Assembly (NCBI GenBank): GCA_037176905.1
Contig: JBBBWG010011111.1
Location: forward strand, 123,085-158,689
DNA from: Azolla pinnata
Lineage: Eukaryota > Streptophyta > Polypodiopsida > Salviniales > Salviniaceae
DNA: 35,605 bases
Direction: 5' to 3'
Of the stretch, positions 1 through 10,711 are shown one piece after another. The notes under the pieces are model-generated. The model searched no databases. It was not told where the DNA came from and was given only the letters and a program-made list of their open reading frames with translations. The position numbers and the translations under genes were made by a program. The number at the start of each line of letters is the position of its first letter. The first letter of the stretch is position 1.

Positions 1-156
1 AGCAAACGTGATCAATTCATGGACCAATCGATAGATAGCATGCAAGGAGTTACATGATCCTACATCGGGTAAGCGTCTCTTGGGGTGCCATCTCAATTCT
101 AAGCCCTAAATTTCACACTGAGGATGCAAAGCTTGCTCCACTCCCCACTCAGAAAG

Positions 157-190
157 CAGCAGCAGCAGCAGCAGGAAGCAGCAGCAGAAG
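157..190. repeat. CAG-type triplet repeat in the ECT leader
   Basis: An interrupted AGC triplet run lies about 40-70 bases before the predicted ECT start codon. It probably falls in the 5' untranslated region. The same triplet recurs in the leader of the gene at 9580. Confidence 0.7.
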
Positions 191-228
191 CTTAGAAGCT
201 CAGAAGCACAAGAAGAAGAAGCTTGAAA

Positions 229-3200
229 ATGGCAGAGGTCGAGGAACCCATGTCTGGTAAGCTTTTCTTCTTCTTCCCCCTCCCCTCCCTAACTCTGCCT
301 TTCCTGTTCCTCTTTTATCCTTTTCCTTTGGCCTCATTTGAATGTTGCAACTTTTCTGCTCTCTCTGTCCAGATATCAGTTCAAGGCTGCAGACCCTGAA
401 CATCAATCCTCATTGCAATCTCTCAAAGGTAAGGTCTTCCTTGGAGCTTTCAAAACCAAGAAAAAGGGTGGTTAGAGATGTGTATACAATAATTCTGAAT
501 TTTGCCGCTGCCCTTGGTTTGTAATCACCGCATATATGTTTAGGTTGTTTTTTTCTTCACTCGTATCAACATCGTCATGGTTAGATATCAACTGTAAATT
601 AAGCTTTGACATGCTTACTTATCTTACACGGCCTGTTTGGGGGATGTTTCGGGTAGTTTAGGTTGTGAGCCTTACCCTTGGTTAAGTCGTAAGCGTGAAG
701 TGGAGTTTTTGAGCTTTTGACAAACATTTCCTTGTTGGTTGGGTTCGTATCTTTTTTCTCTGTGTGTTGGGCTCTTTAACAATTCAATGACCCACATAGC
801 CCAACTTAACCAACACAAAAATGTAACATACGGCTTCATTTTTTCAAATTTCAACCTCTTTAGTGATGAACTGTGGATGCCAGGCTTAATTCGGCCACGA
901 GTTGATGTCCTCATATTTCGGTTTTTTAGCAATGGGTTTAAGTGCATTAACTGAAGCACAGGTAAAGTTTAGACATAAAGGTTAGATATAAACGATAGTC
1001 GGGGGCTTCCTTTGCACGATTATTATGTATTCATGCTGGCTTCATATTATTTTTTGATTTCTTCTTCGATATCGTTCTAAGCACTGGTCCCTATAAGTTA
1101 AATCTTATTCAAGAATCAATCACAGGTCTATGCTACTGAAGAAGGTATTTTTAGCATGTCTTTTATGCTGGTTTCTTGTACTAATAAACGTGGTTGAACA
1201 TTACCATCATTTTTGCAGGTTTCTTTACAGGATATCAAACTTGATACTGAAACCTATTCGTCTGTTACATCTGGTCTACAGAATTCTTGCAGCGGATTGG
1301 GTTACTCTCTCATGAATGATTATAGTGGTATGCCACTGTGCCCTCTTTTGAATGTGTGTATGATTGTATCCTAAGGTGTTCTGCAGATTTTTGTATGATT
1401 GTATGATGAAGTCCCCATCTGTGGATTTTATGTGCAGTATTCATGGTATGTCAAGCTGCCCTTCTGTAGATTTATTGTCTATTGATGCCCTTCTGTGGAT
1501 AAATATAATAAATACATGGTATGCCAAGCTTCTCTTCTGTGGGTTTATGTAGAATTCATGCTATGTGAATGTATCCTTTCTGGATTTATGTAGTATTGCA
1601 CGGTATGGCAATGTTGTGTGAGTTTTGAATCGAGCAGTCATTTTAATCTTATCCGAGGGTATGCTAGACTACCCCTGTTTGAATTCATACAAATGGTATG
1701 ACATGCTGTCAGTTGAGACAAATGTATACTATAGCTGTTGAATCTACAGATTTAGCACTAATTTAGCATTTTTCTGCTGGCAGGTTGTCAGTATGCATCT
1801 CAATATGCATCTTCAAGTGCACCTCAATATGATATCTATGCAACCAACAATGCAACCTATCATGGTCATGTGAGTTAACCTGTAAGCAGATTCTTGGTTT
1901 AAGTTACACTGGTGAAAATGTAAGGTGTGGGGTATATTTTCTTTTAGCTAAAACATTTGTTCACAACTTTTGGCCGACAGGTGTATGACTATGATTGTTC
2001 AAATGTAGAATCCAGTACCGTGAACTCTCGCCAACCTCATGATATTCATACCAACAATGCTATGTATTTTTCCCAGATTTACCATTACCCGCAAAATGAA
2101 TATCTTCGAAGTTCTTGTGGTAATGGCCAGGCCTTTCTAAATCAAACACAATCATCACTGCCATTGAGTACGAGTGTGGGGAATTCGCTAGCTCGTGGAT
2201 TTCCCCCTCATAATCAGTCTGTAGATGTAAATTATATTGGTCAAGCTAATCCTTTGACGTCTTTCCGATCCACGGTTAGTTCTCATCAACATAGCATTCC
2301 AATTAACCATTCTTTGGGTCACACATCGTCAAGGGGAACTAAGGTTGCTGCTACTAACTTGGGAATGAGTGAATTATCTCGGGACATTCAAAGTTATCCA
2401 AGAGCTGCTTATGAAAGCGTTTCAAGGGTTGATTCATCTCTGACAAGTAGGTCTTCTATGAATGCTTCTAAAGTTGCGGAAACGAAGCTGAAAGCGAATC
2501 TAGATGCTAGGAGGCAAAGACGTGTGACTAGTTCTTATGCTGGCCAAACAAAAGAAAGAGAGGTTTCTGTACACAAACACATCTTATTTGGGTCCAATCA
2601 TGGCTTCAATGAAATGAAAAATAATCATACTTTCAGGCAATCACCAACTTTGCCATTTCTCGAATCTAGTTTAACAGATGCAAGATTTTTCATAATCAAA
2701 TCATACAGTGAGGACAATGTGTATAAAAGTATCAAATTCAATGTATGGGCGAGCACAGTATGTGGTAACAAGAAACTTGATGAAGCGTTTGAAGAGGCAC
2801 AAGTGCGAGCTAAAGATAAGGCTCAGGGGTGTCCTATATTCCTTTTCTTCTCTGTACGTATATCTACGCCCTTTTTCCTCTAATGCTTCTTTGTTGTATA
2901 AATGTTTTCATTATTATGTTTTCCCTTGATAGCTAGAAGCCAGCTTCGAACTTTGATTACTATAGAAGTACCAGACCATGAATATGATAAGGTGGCAAAT
3001 GGCTTTATGAATAAGAATAACGGTGAAGTTATGATATCTTAAAAGCCTTCAAGCTTGAGACATTGGAGTCACCAGTTGCAAATAAAAAATGCGGAGAGTG
3101 GAGATAAGGCTGAACCTCTTAGGATTGTCTGTTTGAGCACTAGACTAAGAAATACTCATGAAAAGTGAATGATGGGCCAGAGTTAAAATTTTTGACTTCA

Positions 3201-4396
3201 AATGTGTGTTTTCTACCATAACAGCTCCACAGTGATTGTTGTCAGGGTTTATGTGCCTTTATTTTGAAGATTGCTTCTGGGGGAGTCGACTTGAGGTTGT
3301 ATGCCATATCAGTCTTAGTGAAGATCACTATTTGTCTTTCTCAATGTAATAGAGAGAAGATTCTTAGGAGACCTTCTTACACCGTGTTGTGCGTCTGTTG
3401 AGACAAGAACCATCATTTGTGATGATGCACAAAACACCATTCTTGCATGGTCTTGCCCTTGTTTTTTTAATGTTTTTCTAAGAATGTCTTATTTTGGGAC
3501 AAAATCTGAAGCGATGTGAAGTACCATATCTCTATTCGTTAAACTGCCAAGTGTTCTTTTCAAAGAGAAACCCAGTAAGATTCCTGAGTTTGTGCACGAT
3601 GCTGTGAAAACAGGTCAATGGAAGCAGACAATTTTGTGGCATTGCTGAGATGGTGGGGTCTGTGGACTACACCAGATCAATGCCTTTCTGGGAGCAACAC
3701 AAATGGAATGGCTCCTTCCCAGTGAAGTGGCATGTAATCAAAGATCTACCCAACTCTCAGCTTCGGCATATAATATTGGAAAACAATGAGTGCAAGCCGG
3801 TTACAAACAGTAGAGATGGTCAAGAGGTATCTATTTATGTGCATAACTCCGAAGTCTGTTTTTCAATAGTATTAGAGCAAGATACACCTAAGTTGTTGGC
3901 TATGGAGCAGAATACCCTAAAAAGCTGGCACTAGAAAATATCTAGAATACACAATTTCATCTCTTGTAAGAGAGCGAGTATGTATCTTGTCATTATTTGA
4001 AAATTTAGGAGGTATTATTTGTCTAGGCCATAGAGGATGTGCACTTGTTTCTTTTTTTTCATGGATCACTTACAAGGAAAATGGTTTTTTTAGGTACAAT
4101 TTCAGTTGGGTTTGGAGATGTTGAGTATTTTCCAGAACTATCCAGCAAAGTCTTCTATAATGGATGAATATTGCTCGCAATCAAACTCTTTAGACAAGGG
4201 TGCCGCCATGATTGGGCAAGCTGAGATGCCATCACCACGTAGCTTTTCAAAGGTACCGGAGGCAGATGCCCCATGCAAAGATAAACAATTGGAATCCAGG
4301 CCCATCATCAATGAGGCCAGTAAATGGAGAAGGATTGGGAAACTTATTGATGTTGTAGAGGATGTGGATGGAAAAGCTTTGGAAGCCACGCCCTAG
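229..4396 (+). CDS. YTH-domain m6A reader, ECT family
   Basis: I assemble seven coding exons: 229-256, 373-428, 1219-1327, 1784-1869, 1981-2853, 3614-3826 and 4094-4396. They give 555 aa with consistent phases and GT-AG borders. The YTH domain spans about residues 327-465. It opens with [13 protein letters not shown] and continues across two introns through [21 protein letters not shown] and [10 protein letters not shown] to [11 protein letters not shown]. The three aromatic-cage tryptophans that hold N6-methyladenosine in this family align to W349, W410 and W415. The N-terminal half is rich in Tyr, Gln, Ser and Asn, as in plant ECT and animal YTHDF proteins, where it drives condensation. Family knowledge places these proteins in the cytoplasm, binding m6A-marked mRNA. 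The protein is somewhat shorter than Arabidopsis ECT2, and its tail after the YTH fold (about 90 aa) is unlike the usual one. The start is the first ATG after a CAG-rich leader. The splice model is by eye; exons 5-7 are firm and exons 1-4 less so. Confidence 0.9.
1328..1783 (+). repeat. Degenerate tandem repeat filling ECT intron 3
   Basis: This intron contains diverged copies of a block built around GGTATGCCAAGCT followed by CTTCTGTGGATTTATG. The GGTATG core recurs near 1327 (the donor itself), 1444, 1518, 1601, 1658 and 1693. The copies differ by substitutions and indels, so this is an old array. Confidence 0.6.
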
Positions 4397-5330
4397 TAAT
4401 ATCATGACAGTGGTGAGAAATTTTACTTGACAGAGAAATGTTTCTTGAACTTTTTGTAGGTAAAAACTGTACTTAGGAGAGAGTATCTAGATACATTTGA
4501 TTATTTTTCCTTCAATCTGTGAATTGAAATACTACATAAAAGTGTGAGCTGTCTAGAGCCTAGAAATTCCATGGATGTGGAAATATGGTGCTACTTCCTG
4601 GTAGGTTGAAAAAAAATGTACTTAGTAGAGTATCTAGATACATTTGATTATTTTTCCTTCAATTTGTGAATTGGTATACCATCTAAACATGTCATTTCCA
4701 CTGTGGGATGTGAAATGTGGTGCTGGTTCCCGTTTGTGCAGTTCTGTCTCATGAATGCAATCTCGTTCTTCACTGATTTGAGGGGCTTTAGGACAGATAG
4801 CATTGGCATTCCCTTAAATCCATCGATGTCTACATGATCTGCTAAGATACGGCATCTCCTTGATTCCTGGAAAGAAAAGGTAGTTACTGAAACTGAAGTG
4901 GTTTGTGTTTAGTCGTACAAGCATTAAAGCACCTTAAAAATAAGTGTAGTTTTTTTCCATATGAAGCTGTCTCTTCTAAGGTGTACCCTTAAAATGGACC
5001 TGTTTTTGGAATTTCCTGAGTAAAAATCAGTGGTTCTGGGAATAAGCAGCAGGAAGTGCATCCTTCCGATGCTATACAGCAAATCGAAGTAATTCTGGAA
5101 ATGTTAATAGCCCAGCATCAGGGTGTCAGACTCAAAAGACAAATGTAGGATTCTACATCGAGTGATTAAATTGGTATATTCTTGAATCAGTAGTTGCAAA
5201 AACCCTGCATTGAGATGGTGATTCGAAGGCCTTCCAACTGATTCATAGGAAATGGTTAACTGGTAATCAGGTTTCGGTGAGCATAATTAGGGATGGTGAT
5301 TTTCAATGACAACTATATGAATTTTCACCA
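4397..5330. other. ECT 3' flank with a 60-bp direct repeat
   Basis: There is no gene here. The segment should hold the ECT 3' untranslated region and its poly(A) site. A block of about 60 bp (core GTATCTAGATACATTTGATT, then TTTTTCCTTCAATCTGTGAATT) occurs near 4478-4530 and again near 4627-4675, about 150 bases apart, with few differences. Otherwise it is AT-rich with no long open frame. Confidence 0.6.
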
Positions 5331-5899
5331 TAGTGATTGTTCATCGGGCGCTGCTGGTATCGACGGCACTGGCGATTTACTGCAGTGTTTGGTTTCATCC
5401 ATCGGTTTTCTTCTTCTTCTACTACTAATTTACTAAATCACAGCTGTGAAGGGCGGCGTGGGAGACGATTCAGCAATCATTCATTCATTGCAGACATGAA
5501 TGAATGTATGCAGGACGAAGCAGCCATCGAACGAAAGATACCGAGGTAATGCCATGTGGTCCTATATGTATATGGTTTGTACTCTTTGATTTTACCCCAA
5601 TACAACTCGCAAATACATCTCTGTTGGGCTGGACTTTGGAACGGTTTTCGCGGCGAGGTCTTTGGAAGACTTGATGGGCGGCAAAAATCGGAGCTTCGTA
5701 GACATTGCAAACAAGTTTCGAGCTCGAGTCCTTTTCTCATCAGATCTCGGAGATGAATCCAAGGTTGTTAATCTAGGGAGAAAGTACATACATGGCAGAC
5801 GAACTGGTGATGGGCGAATGCATGCGCCGAGGAGGACGAAGGAAGGAAGGAGGAGGATTAGGAGTCAATGGAGTCATGGGAACTCGGGGTCTCTCTCTT

Positions 5900-5919
5900 C
5901 ACACACACACACACACACA
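5900..5919. repeat. (CA)n microsatellite
   Basis: A pure CA dinucleotide run of about ten units. Confidence 0.9.
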
Positions 5920-6067
5920 GCCACAGCCTTTCATCGATCCCATCGATGATGATATATCGATAAAAAAAGATTCGAACGGATCGATATCATAAACGCCCAT
6001 CGATGGAGGCGTAATGCTGGTTCGAGGAACGAGAGTTTTGTGAGGAAGGATGGAGCATGGGAACGCG

Positions 6068-6090
6068 GATCGATCGATCGATCGATCGAC
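6068..6090. repeat. (GATC)n tract
   Basis: Consecutive GATC tetranucleotides form a self-complementary tract. Shorter GATCGATC motifs also occur near 7240-7290. Confidence 0.9.
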
Positions 6091-6120
6091 GATGGTGAAG
6101 GGGCAGATTGGGACCAAAGG

Positions 6121-6241
6121 CTAACTAACTTAACTAACTTAACTGACTTAATAACTAACTTAACTGACTTAACTAACTGATTTAACTAACTTAACCAACT
6201 TAACTAACTTAACTAACTTAACTTAACTAACTTAACTAACT
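6121..6241. repeat. TTAACTAAC minisatellite
   Basis: About 120 bp of the 9-10 base unit CTTAACTAA, with CTGACT variants and a few shortened units. Every frame is interrupted, so it is non-coding. Confidence 0.9.
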
Positions 6242-6383
6242 CTTATCTATCTTTTGGAATCAAAGGAGATGGATCGAGTGATGGAGATGGGCAGCTGAGA
6301 AAGAGCGGGGCTCCGTTTCTTTAGGCGGCCGAATCGAAGCCATGGATGGCTCGTGGCCGGCCTAAGCTTCGAGGAGCGGGAGC

Positions 6384-6386
<3 letters not shown>

Positions 6387-6442
<56 letters not shown>
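6387..6442. repeat. (GA)n microsatellite
   Basis: About 28 uninterrupted GA units. GAGA tracts are common in plant promoters, but the nearest start codon is 3 kb away, so no role is claimed. Confidence 0.95.
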
Positions 6443-6448
<6 letters not shown>

Positions 6449-6610
6449 AGATTTTGGCCTTAGTGGCATTTTTGCATGGATTTTGGCGAGCTACCGAGAT
6501 GAAGAGCTCGTGATTGATGAAAGATTCCCTCGCCAACTGTGGCGGTGCTTGGCCGATTCTGAATGTGGGCTTTTTTCTTGGGCCCGATGAGCGACAATGG
6601 TGGAATGGGC

Positions 6611-6640
6611 TTAGGATTAGGGTTAGGGTTAGGGTTAGGG
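6611..6640. repeat. Interstitial TTAGGG array
   Basis: Five head-to-tail hexamers: one TTAGGA followed by four perfect TTAGGG. The usual land-plant telomere unit is the heptamer TTTAGGG, so this array has the other register. Confidence 0.85.
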
Positions 6641-7712
6641 ATTTGGTGTGTTTTAAACACCAATCTGAGAAAGACGGCAGAGGAGATCTGAAGTCTGTGG
6701 CGGAGCTCAATTCTGAAGGTGGATAGAAGAAGAAGAGTCAAGCAGAACATGGGGAACGAGCATCGGAACATGCGACGACGGCGATGCATCGAAGGTTGAG
6801 CCTGCTAAAAAGAAGAAGAACGATGCATCGTCCGAGGAACTGGAGGTGCCAGAAACAGCGAAAGCCGCCGGTTTCCGATGCAGGTGTGAAACCGATCCGA
6901 TTAATTCGAAACAGCAAGAGATGCGTTTCGGAGCCGAGCGAGAGCGAATCGCGGCAAGGGGAAGTCGTTAGGAAATCGTCGCCAAAAAAAAAAAAGAGGC
7001 CATGAGCATGAGTTTCAGCGAGAATCGGTAGAGAAAGAAGAATATGTAGCCAAGCCAACAAGCCAGGAGGAGGAGGCACTGACTGCTTTGGCCAAAACAC
7101 AAAGAAAAGAAGAAGAAGGGGAGAGCGAGGACAAAGATTGCGCGTAACTCGCAGGCACACGCACCGCTCCCGAATCCTGAGACACAGGCGAAAGGGGCCA
7201 GATGCGCGAATACAGTGACTACAGAGGCCTATACTTTGATCGATCAGATCGGATCGGAACGAATCAAGGGGCCTATTTCGATCGATCGTGTCACACACGA
7301 TGTTTCTTGCAGAGTGCATGCAAGCCAGAGATCGAACGCAGTTCTGACGAGACGCGGGGTTAAGCCAACTACTGTAGTAGTAGTAGTACCATCCATGCAA
7401 CTGCAGACTGTGGAATTGGGGGGAGAGGGAGAGAGAGAGAGAGTCTCCCTCGTGGCCCCAGACCCAGACCTCGATCCAACCCCAGTGATCGACGACGACA
7501 GAAAAAGAAGAAGGAAAAACAAAAAAGAACGAAGAAGCTCGGATTCAGGTCCATAGTTTACAGTTTTTCTCTTCCTCAAAAGCATCCAGGAGGAGGTATG
7601 ACACAGAGGAAAAAACACAAAAAAAAATTTCCTCCCTAGGTGCAAGGGACACTCCCCCAGGACCCGATTCAAATTTCAAAGTCGGTTTTTGGAGGGCTCT
7701 TGCTTTTAACGG

Positions 7713-7838
7713 CTTCTTCTTCTTCTTCTTCTTCTTCTGTTGTTGTTGTTTGTTGTTGTTGTTGTTGTTGTTGTTGTTTGTTGTTGTTTGTTGTTGTTGT
7801 TGTTGTTGTTGTTTGTTGTTGTTTGTTGTTGTTGTTGT
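7713..7838. repeat. CTT/GTT compound triplet repeat
   Basis: A short CTT run passes directly into about 100 bp of GTT units with scattered one-base insertions (GTTTGTT). Apparent poly-Gln, poly-Val or poly-Cys open frames across it are artefacts of the triplets. Confidence 0.95.
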
Positions 7839-7984
7839 CGCTGCATCTGCTTCGCCACCTTTGTTCTTTCTGGTGTTTCTGATCGGCAACAAGACCGATT
7901 CGTTGCCGATATATAGTTACCTAAAACCAGAAGAAGAAGAAGAAGAAGGAAGGAGAAGTAGAGTTAGAAGAATGAAGAAGAAGA

Positions 7985-8460
7985 ATATGTATTCGCATAT
8001 GTAGGTGTGTATTTGCGTATATATGTAGGTGTGTATGCGTGTGTACTTGTGTATGTCTGTGTGTATGTGTGTATGTATTTGTGTGCGTACGTACGTTCGT
8101 ACGTATGTGTGTTTGTACGTATCATGCACGCATGCATGCATGTGTGTGTATGTCAGTGTGTATTGGTGTATGTATGTAGGTATGTATGTATTTGCATACG
8201 TATGTATGTATTGGTGTATGTATGTAGGTATGTATGTATTTGCATACGTATGTATGTATTGGTGTATGTATGTATTTGCATATGTGTGTATGTAGGCATG
8301 TATGTATTTGTATATGTACGTGTGCGTTTGCGTATGTATGCGTGTGTGCTTGTGTATGTCTGTTTGTATTTGCATATGTGCGTATGTATTTGTATACGTA
8401 CGTACGTACGTACGTGTGTGTTTGTACGTATCATGTACGCATGCATGTACGTACATACAC
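7985..8460. repeat. Compound GTAT/GTGT/ACGT microsatellite
   Basis: About 475 bp of alternating purine-pyrimidine sequence: GTATGTAT, GTGTGTAT, TTTGCATACGTAT and ACGTACGT blocks. Some blocks repeat at a longer period, such as the roughly 55-base duplication around 8160-8270. Long open frames here encode only Tyr, Val, Cys and Met repeats and are not genes. Confidence 0.95.
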
Positions 8461-8546
8461 CTTCTCCTTCCTTTTGGCTTCCTCTGTTTCTCGGAGCCCC
8501 GCCATAGCCAGAGCTTTCTTCCCCTGTCTTTTCGTCTGAGTTCTGT

Positions 8547-8616
8547 GTGTGTGTGTGTGTGTGTGTGTTCTGTGTACATCTTTCTGTCTGTCTGTCTTTC
8601 TTTCTTTCTTTCTTTC
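8547..8616. repeat. (GT)n and CTGT/CTTT tracts
   Basis: A GT dinucleotide run is followed by CTGT and then CTTT tetranucleotide units. Confidence 0.9.
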
Positions 8617-8779
8617 CCGCACATGCCTCAGCAGTTAAACCCCCTCTCTCTGCAGAGAAAACAGAAAAGAAAAAACACACACAGAGAGTGCGCTTCGGAG
8701 GAGCGGAGATGGAGGGAAACGATGGAGAGAAGGCAAGAAAAACGGAATGAATGAAGGGGGAAGGAATGACTGAGTGAAT

Positions 8780-8973
8780 GCTCTTCTTCTTCTTCTTCTT
8801 CTTCGTCGTCTTCATTCACCATCTTCTTCTTCTTCTTCTTCTTCTGTGATTTCTCTGACAGACCGACAGCAAAAGCTCATGAGTAAAAACGGGAAAGGAG
8901 AGAGGAGAAAAACAAAGGTAAAAAGGAAGAAACCACAGCAGCAGAGCTCTCTCTCTCTCTCTCTCTCTCTCTC
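8780..8973. repeat. CTT and CT tracts
   Basis: Two CTT triplet runs flank a short unique segment near 8810-8825, and a perfect CT dinucleotide run lies at about 8946-8973. Confidence 0.85.
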
Positions 8974-9145
8974 AGTGCAAGCAAGAAGCTGAAGAAAAGG
9001 GCAAAGGAGTTGGAGGAGGAGGAGGAGGAGAAGGAGAGAACGTTAAGGAGAGATCCCTTTCACCATCGCCCTCCCCAGCCATAGCCTATAGCATAAAAGG
9101 CGTACAAGGCATCAGCCTAGGAACAGACAGAGTACATACAGACCC

Positions 9146-9220
9146 TGAAGAAGAAGAAGAAGAAGAAAGGCAGCAGCAGCAGCAGCAGCAGAAGAAGAAG
9201 AAGCAGAAGAAGAAGACGCA
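9146..9220. repeat. GAA/GCA triplet repeat
   Basis: Purine-rich GAA triplets alternate with a GCA run. The tract lies about 400 bases before the start codon at 9580 and is probably in the transcript leader. Confidence 0.8.
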
Positions 9221-9579
9221 GAAGGAGATGCAGAAGAAACAAAAGCAGGGAGGGAAAGGAAGCTGAAGAAAGAAACGTATGTGTAGGAAAGCTGAAGAAG
9301 AATCGAAGCGGAGACAAAAAAAAGGCAGAGCTTTTGAATCCGAAAGAAGCAATGCAAGCTCGGGTTTGAAAGCTGAAGGAAGAAACAGTAGGAGACAAGA
9401 CAGTGTAAACAGTGGGATTCAGCTCCAAGAAGCAGAAGCCATAGCAGGAGGAAGAGCAGGAGGGAGGAGTGTATTCAAGCATAAGCTCTTGGAGGAGCAG
9501 GAGGAGGAGGAGGAGGAGAAGAAGAAGAGGAAGAGGAAGAAGAGGAAGCAGAATCAGCAGTGTAGCAGAATCCATAGCC

Positions 9580-10187
9580 ATGGGAACTTGCATGAGCAAA
9601 GACAAGAAAGGTGCAGAAGCTCCGGTCGCTTCCTCTGCCCTCATCTCTTCACCATCGCCCTGTGCTTCCTCCCTAACCCAGAAGACGCCTCAAGAAACGG
9701 AGCAAGCTTCCATGGCCGCAGCTGCCGATGCCAATGCGCTTGCTTGCTCCCACCCGGAGAGGCTGCCTATCCCCATAGCCAGGCCGTGCTCTTCTCCTTC
9801 GCCATATCTGTCGGTGGCATCCTCATCCTCGCGCTCTTCTTCATCTTCCTCATCTTCTTCTTCCGGAGAAAGCAAGGAGATCAACGCCACAGACAAGCAT
9901 GTGGTGGAGATAAGGCTGCCGATCGCATCGCCCAGCATGTTCAAGCCGTCCCCCGGCTCGGCGAGCATCGCGGCGAGAGCTGTGGCTTCCATATCCATAG
10001 CAAGGGGGGAAGAGGAGGGGGGTAGCAGAGGCAATGGCGGGGAGGGGAAGATGGGAGAAGATAGGGAGAAAGGCAGGATTGGAGAAGAAGAGAGGAGCGG
10101 CAAGAAGGGCAGGGATAAGGAAGGATGGAAAGATGGTTACAGGAGGGACATGGCTAGGGTTAGGGATGAATGCAGAGAAGATGGTGG

Positions 10188-10232
<45 letters not shown>

Positions 10233-10674
10233 CAGTTGTAGCAGTGGAGATGAAAGCAGCGATGGAGAGGAGGATCATGATGAAAGTAGCTATGGAGATG
10301 GAGATGGAGATGGGAGAGAGATCCCTGTGCGGATGAATCCTTATGCTTCCATGGCTCCTCCTCCTCCTCCTCCGCCGCTGCCTTCCTTCTTCATCAGCAG
10401 GGCTTCGTTCTCGCGCGATCTCGCTGCGTTCTCGCGCGATCTTGCTGCCCTTTCTTCCCCGCTCAGACGCTCCCCCAGCGTCAATGGCGCCCATGAGCTC
10501 ACCATGTCCTCCTCCCTAAGGCCTGCTTCTTCGCACACCCCCCTGCGCCTCTACAACACCTCCAAGGCTCATCACAGGCTCGAGGAGGAAGAAGAACACT
10601 CCACTCGATCCCGATCCTTGCCCAAGAGATTCTTCTACAACACCACCACCAACAACAGTAGCAGCAGCAGCAAG

Positions 10675-10711
<37 letters not shown>

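Larger units (their letters stand above)
5331..9579. other. Microsatellite-rich spacer and leader of the next gene
   Basis: I see no convincing gene. Open frames here are made by simple repeats (CTT, GTT, GTAT, GA) or are short and unlike any family. The right part, from about 9000, is purine-rich with GAA, GAG and GCA triplet runs. It is the likely promoter and 5' untranslated region of the gene that starts at 9580. Individual repeats are listed separately. Confidence 0.6.

Noticed and set aside
2930..3610. Possible extra exon in the ECT intron between 2854 and 3613
   Set aside because: The YTH fold joins exactly from FLFFS to VNGSRQFCG across this intron with no missing residues, so no exon is needed.
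6738..7400. A 220-codon - strand open frame
   Set aside because: Its composition follows the surrounding triplet and GA-rich sequence, with no recognisable domain, start context or splice partners.
8007..8815. Several 100-235 codon frames on both strands
   Set aside because: They translate the GTAT/GTGT microsatellite into Tyr-Val-Cys or Thr-His repeats. Tandem repeats stay open in several frames by chance.
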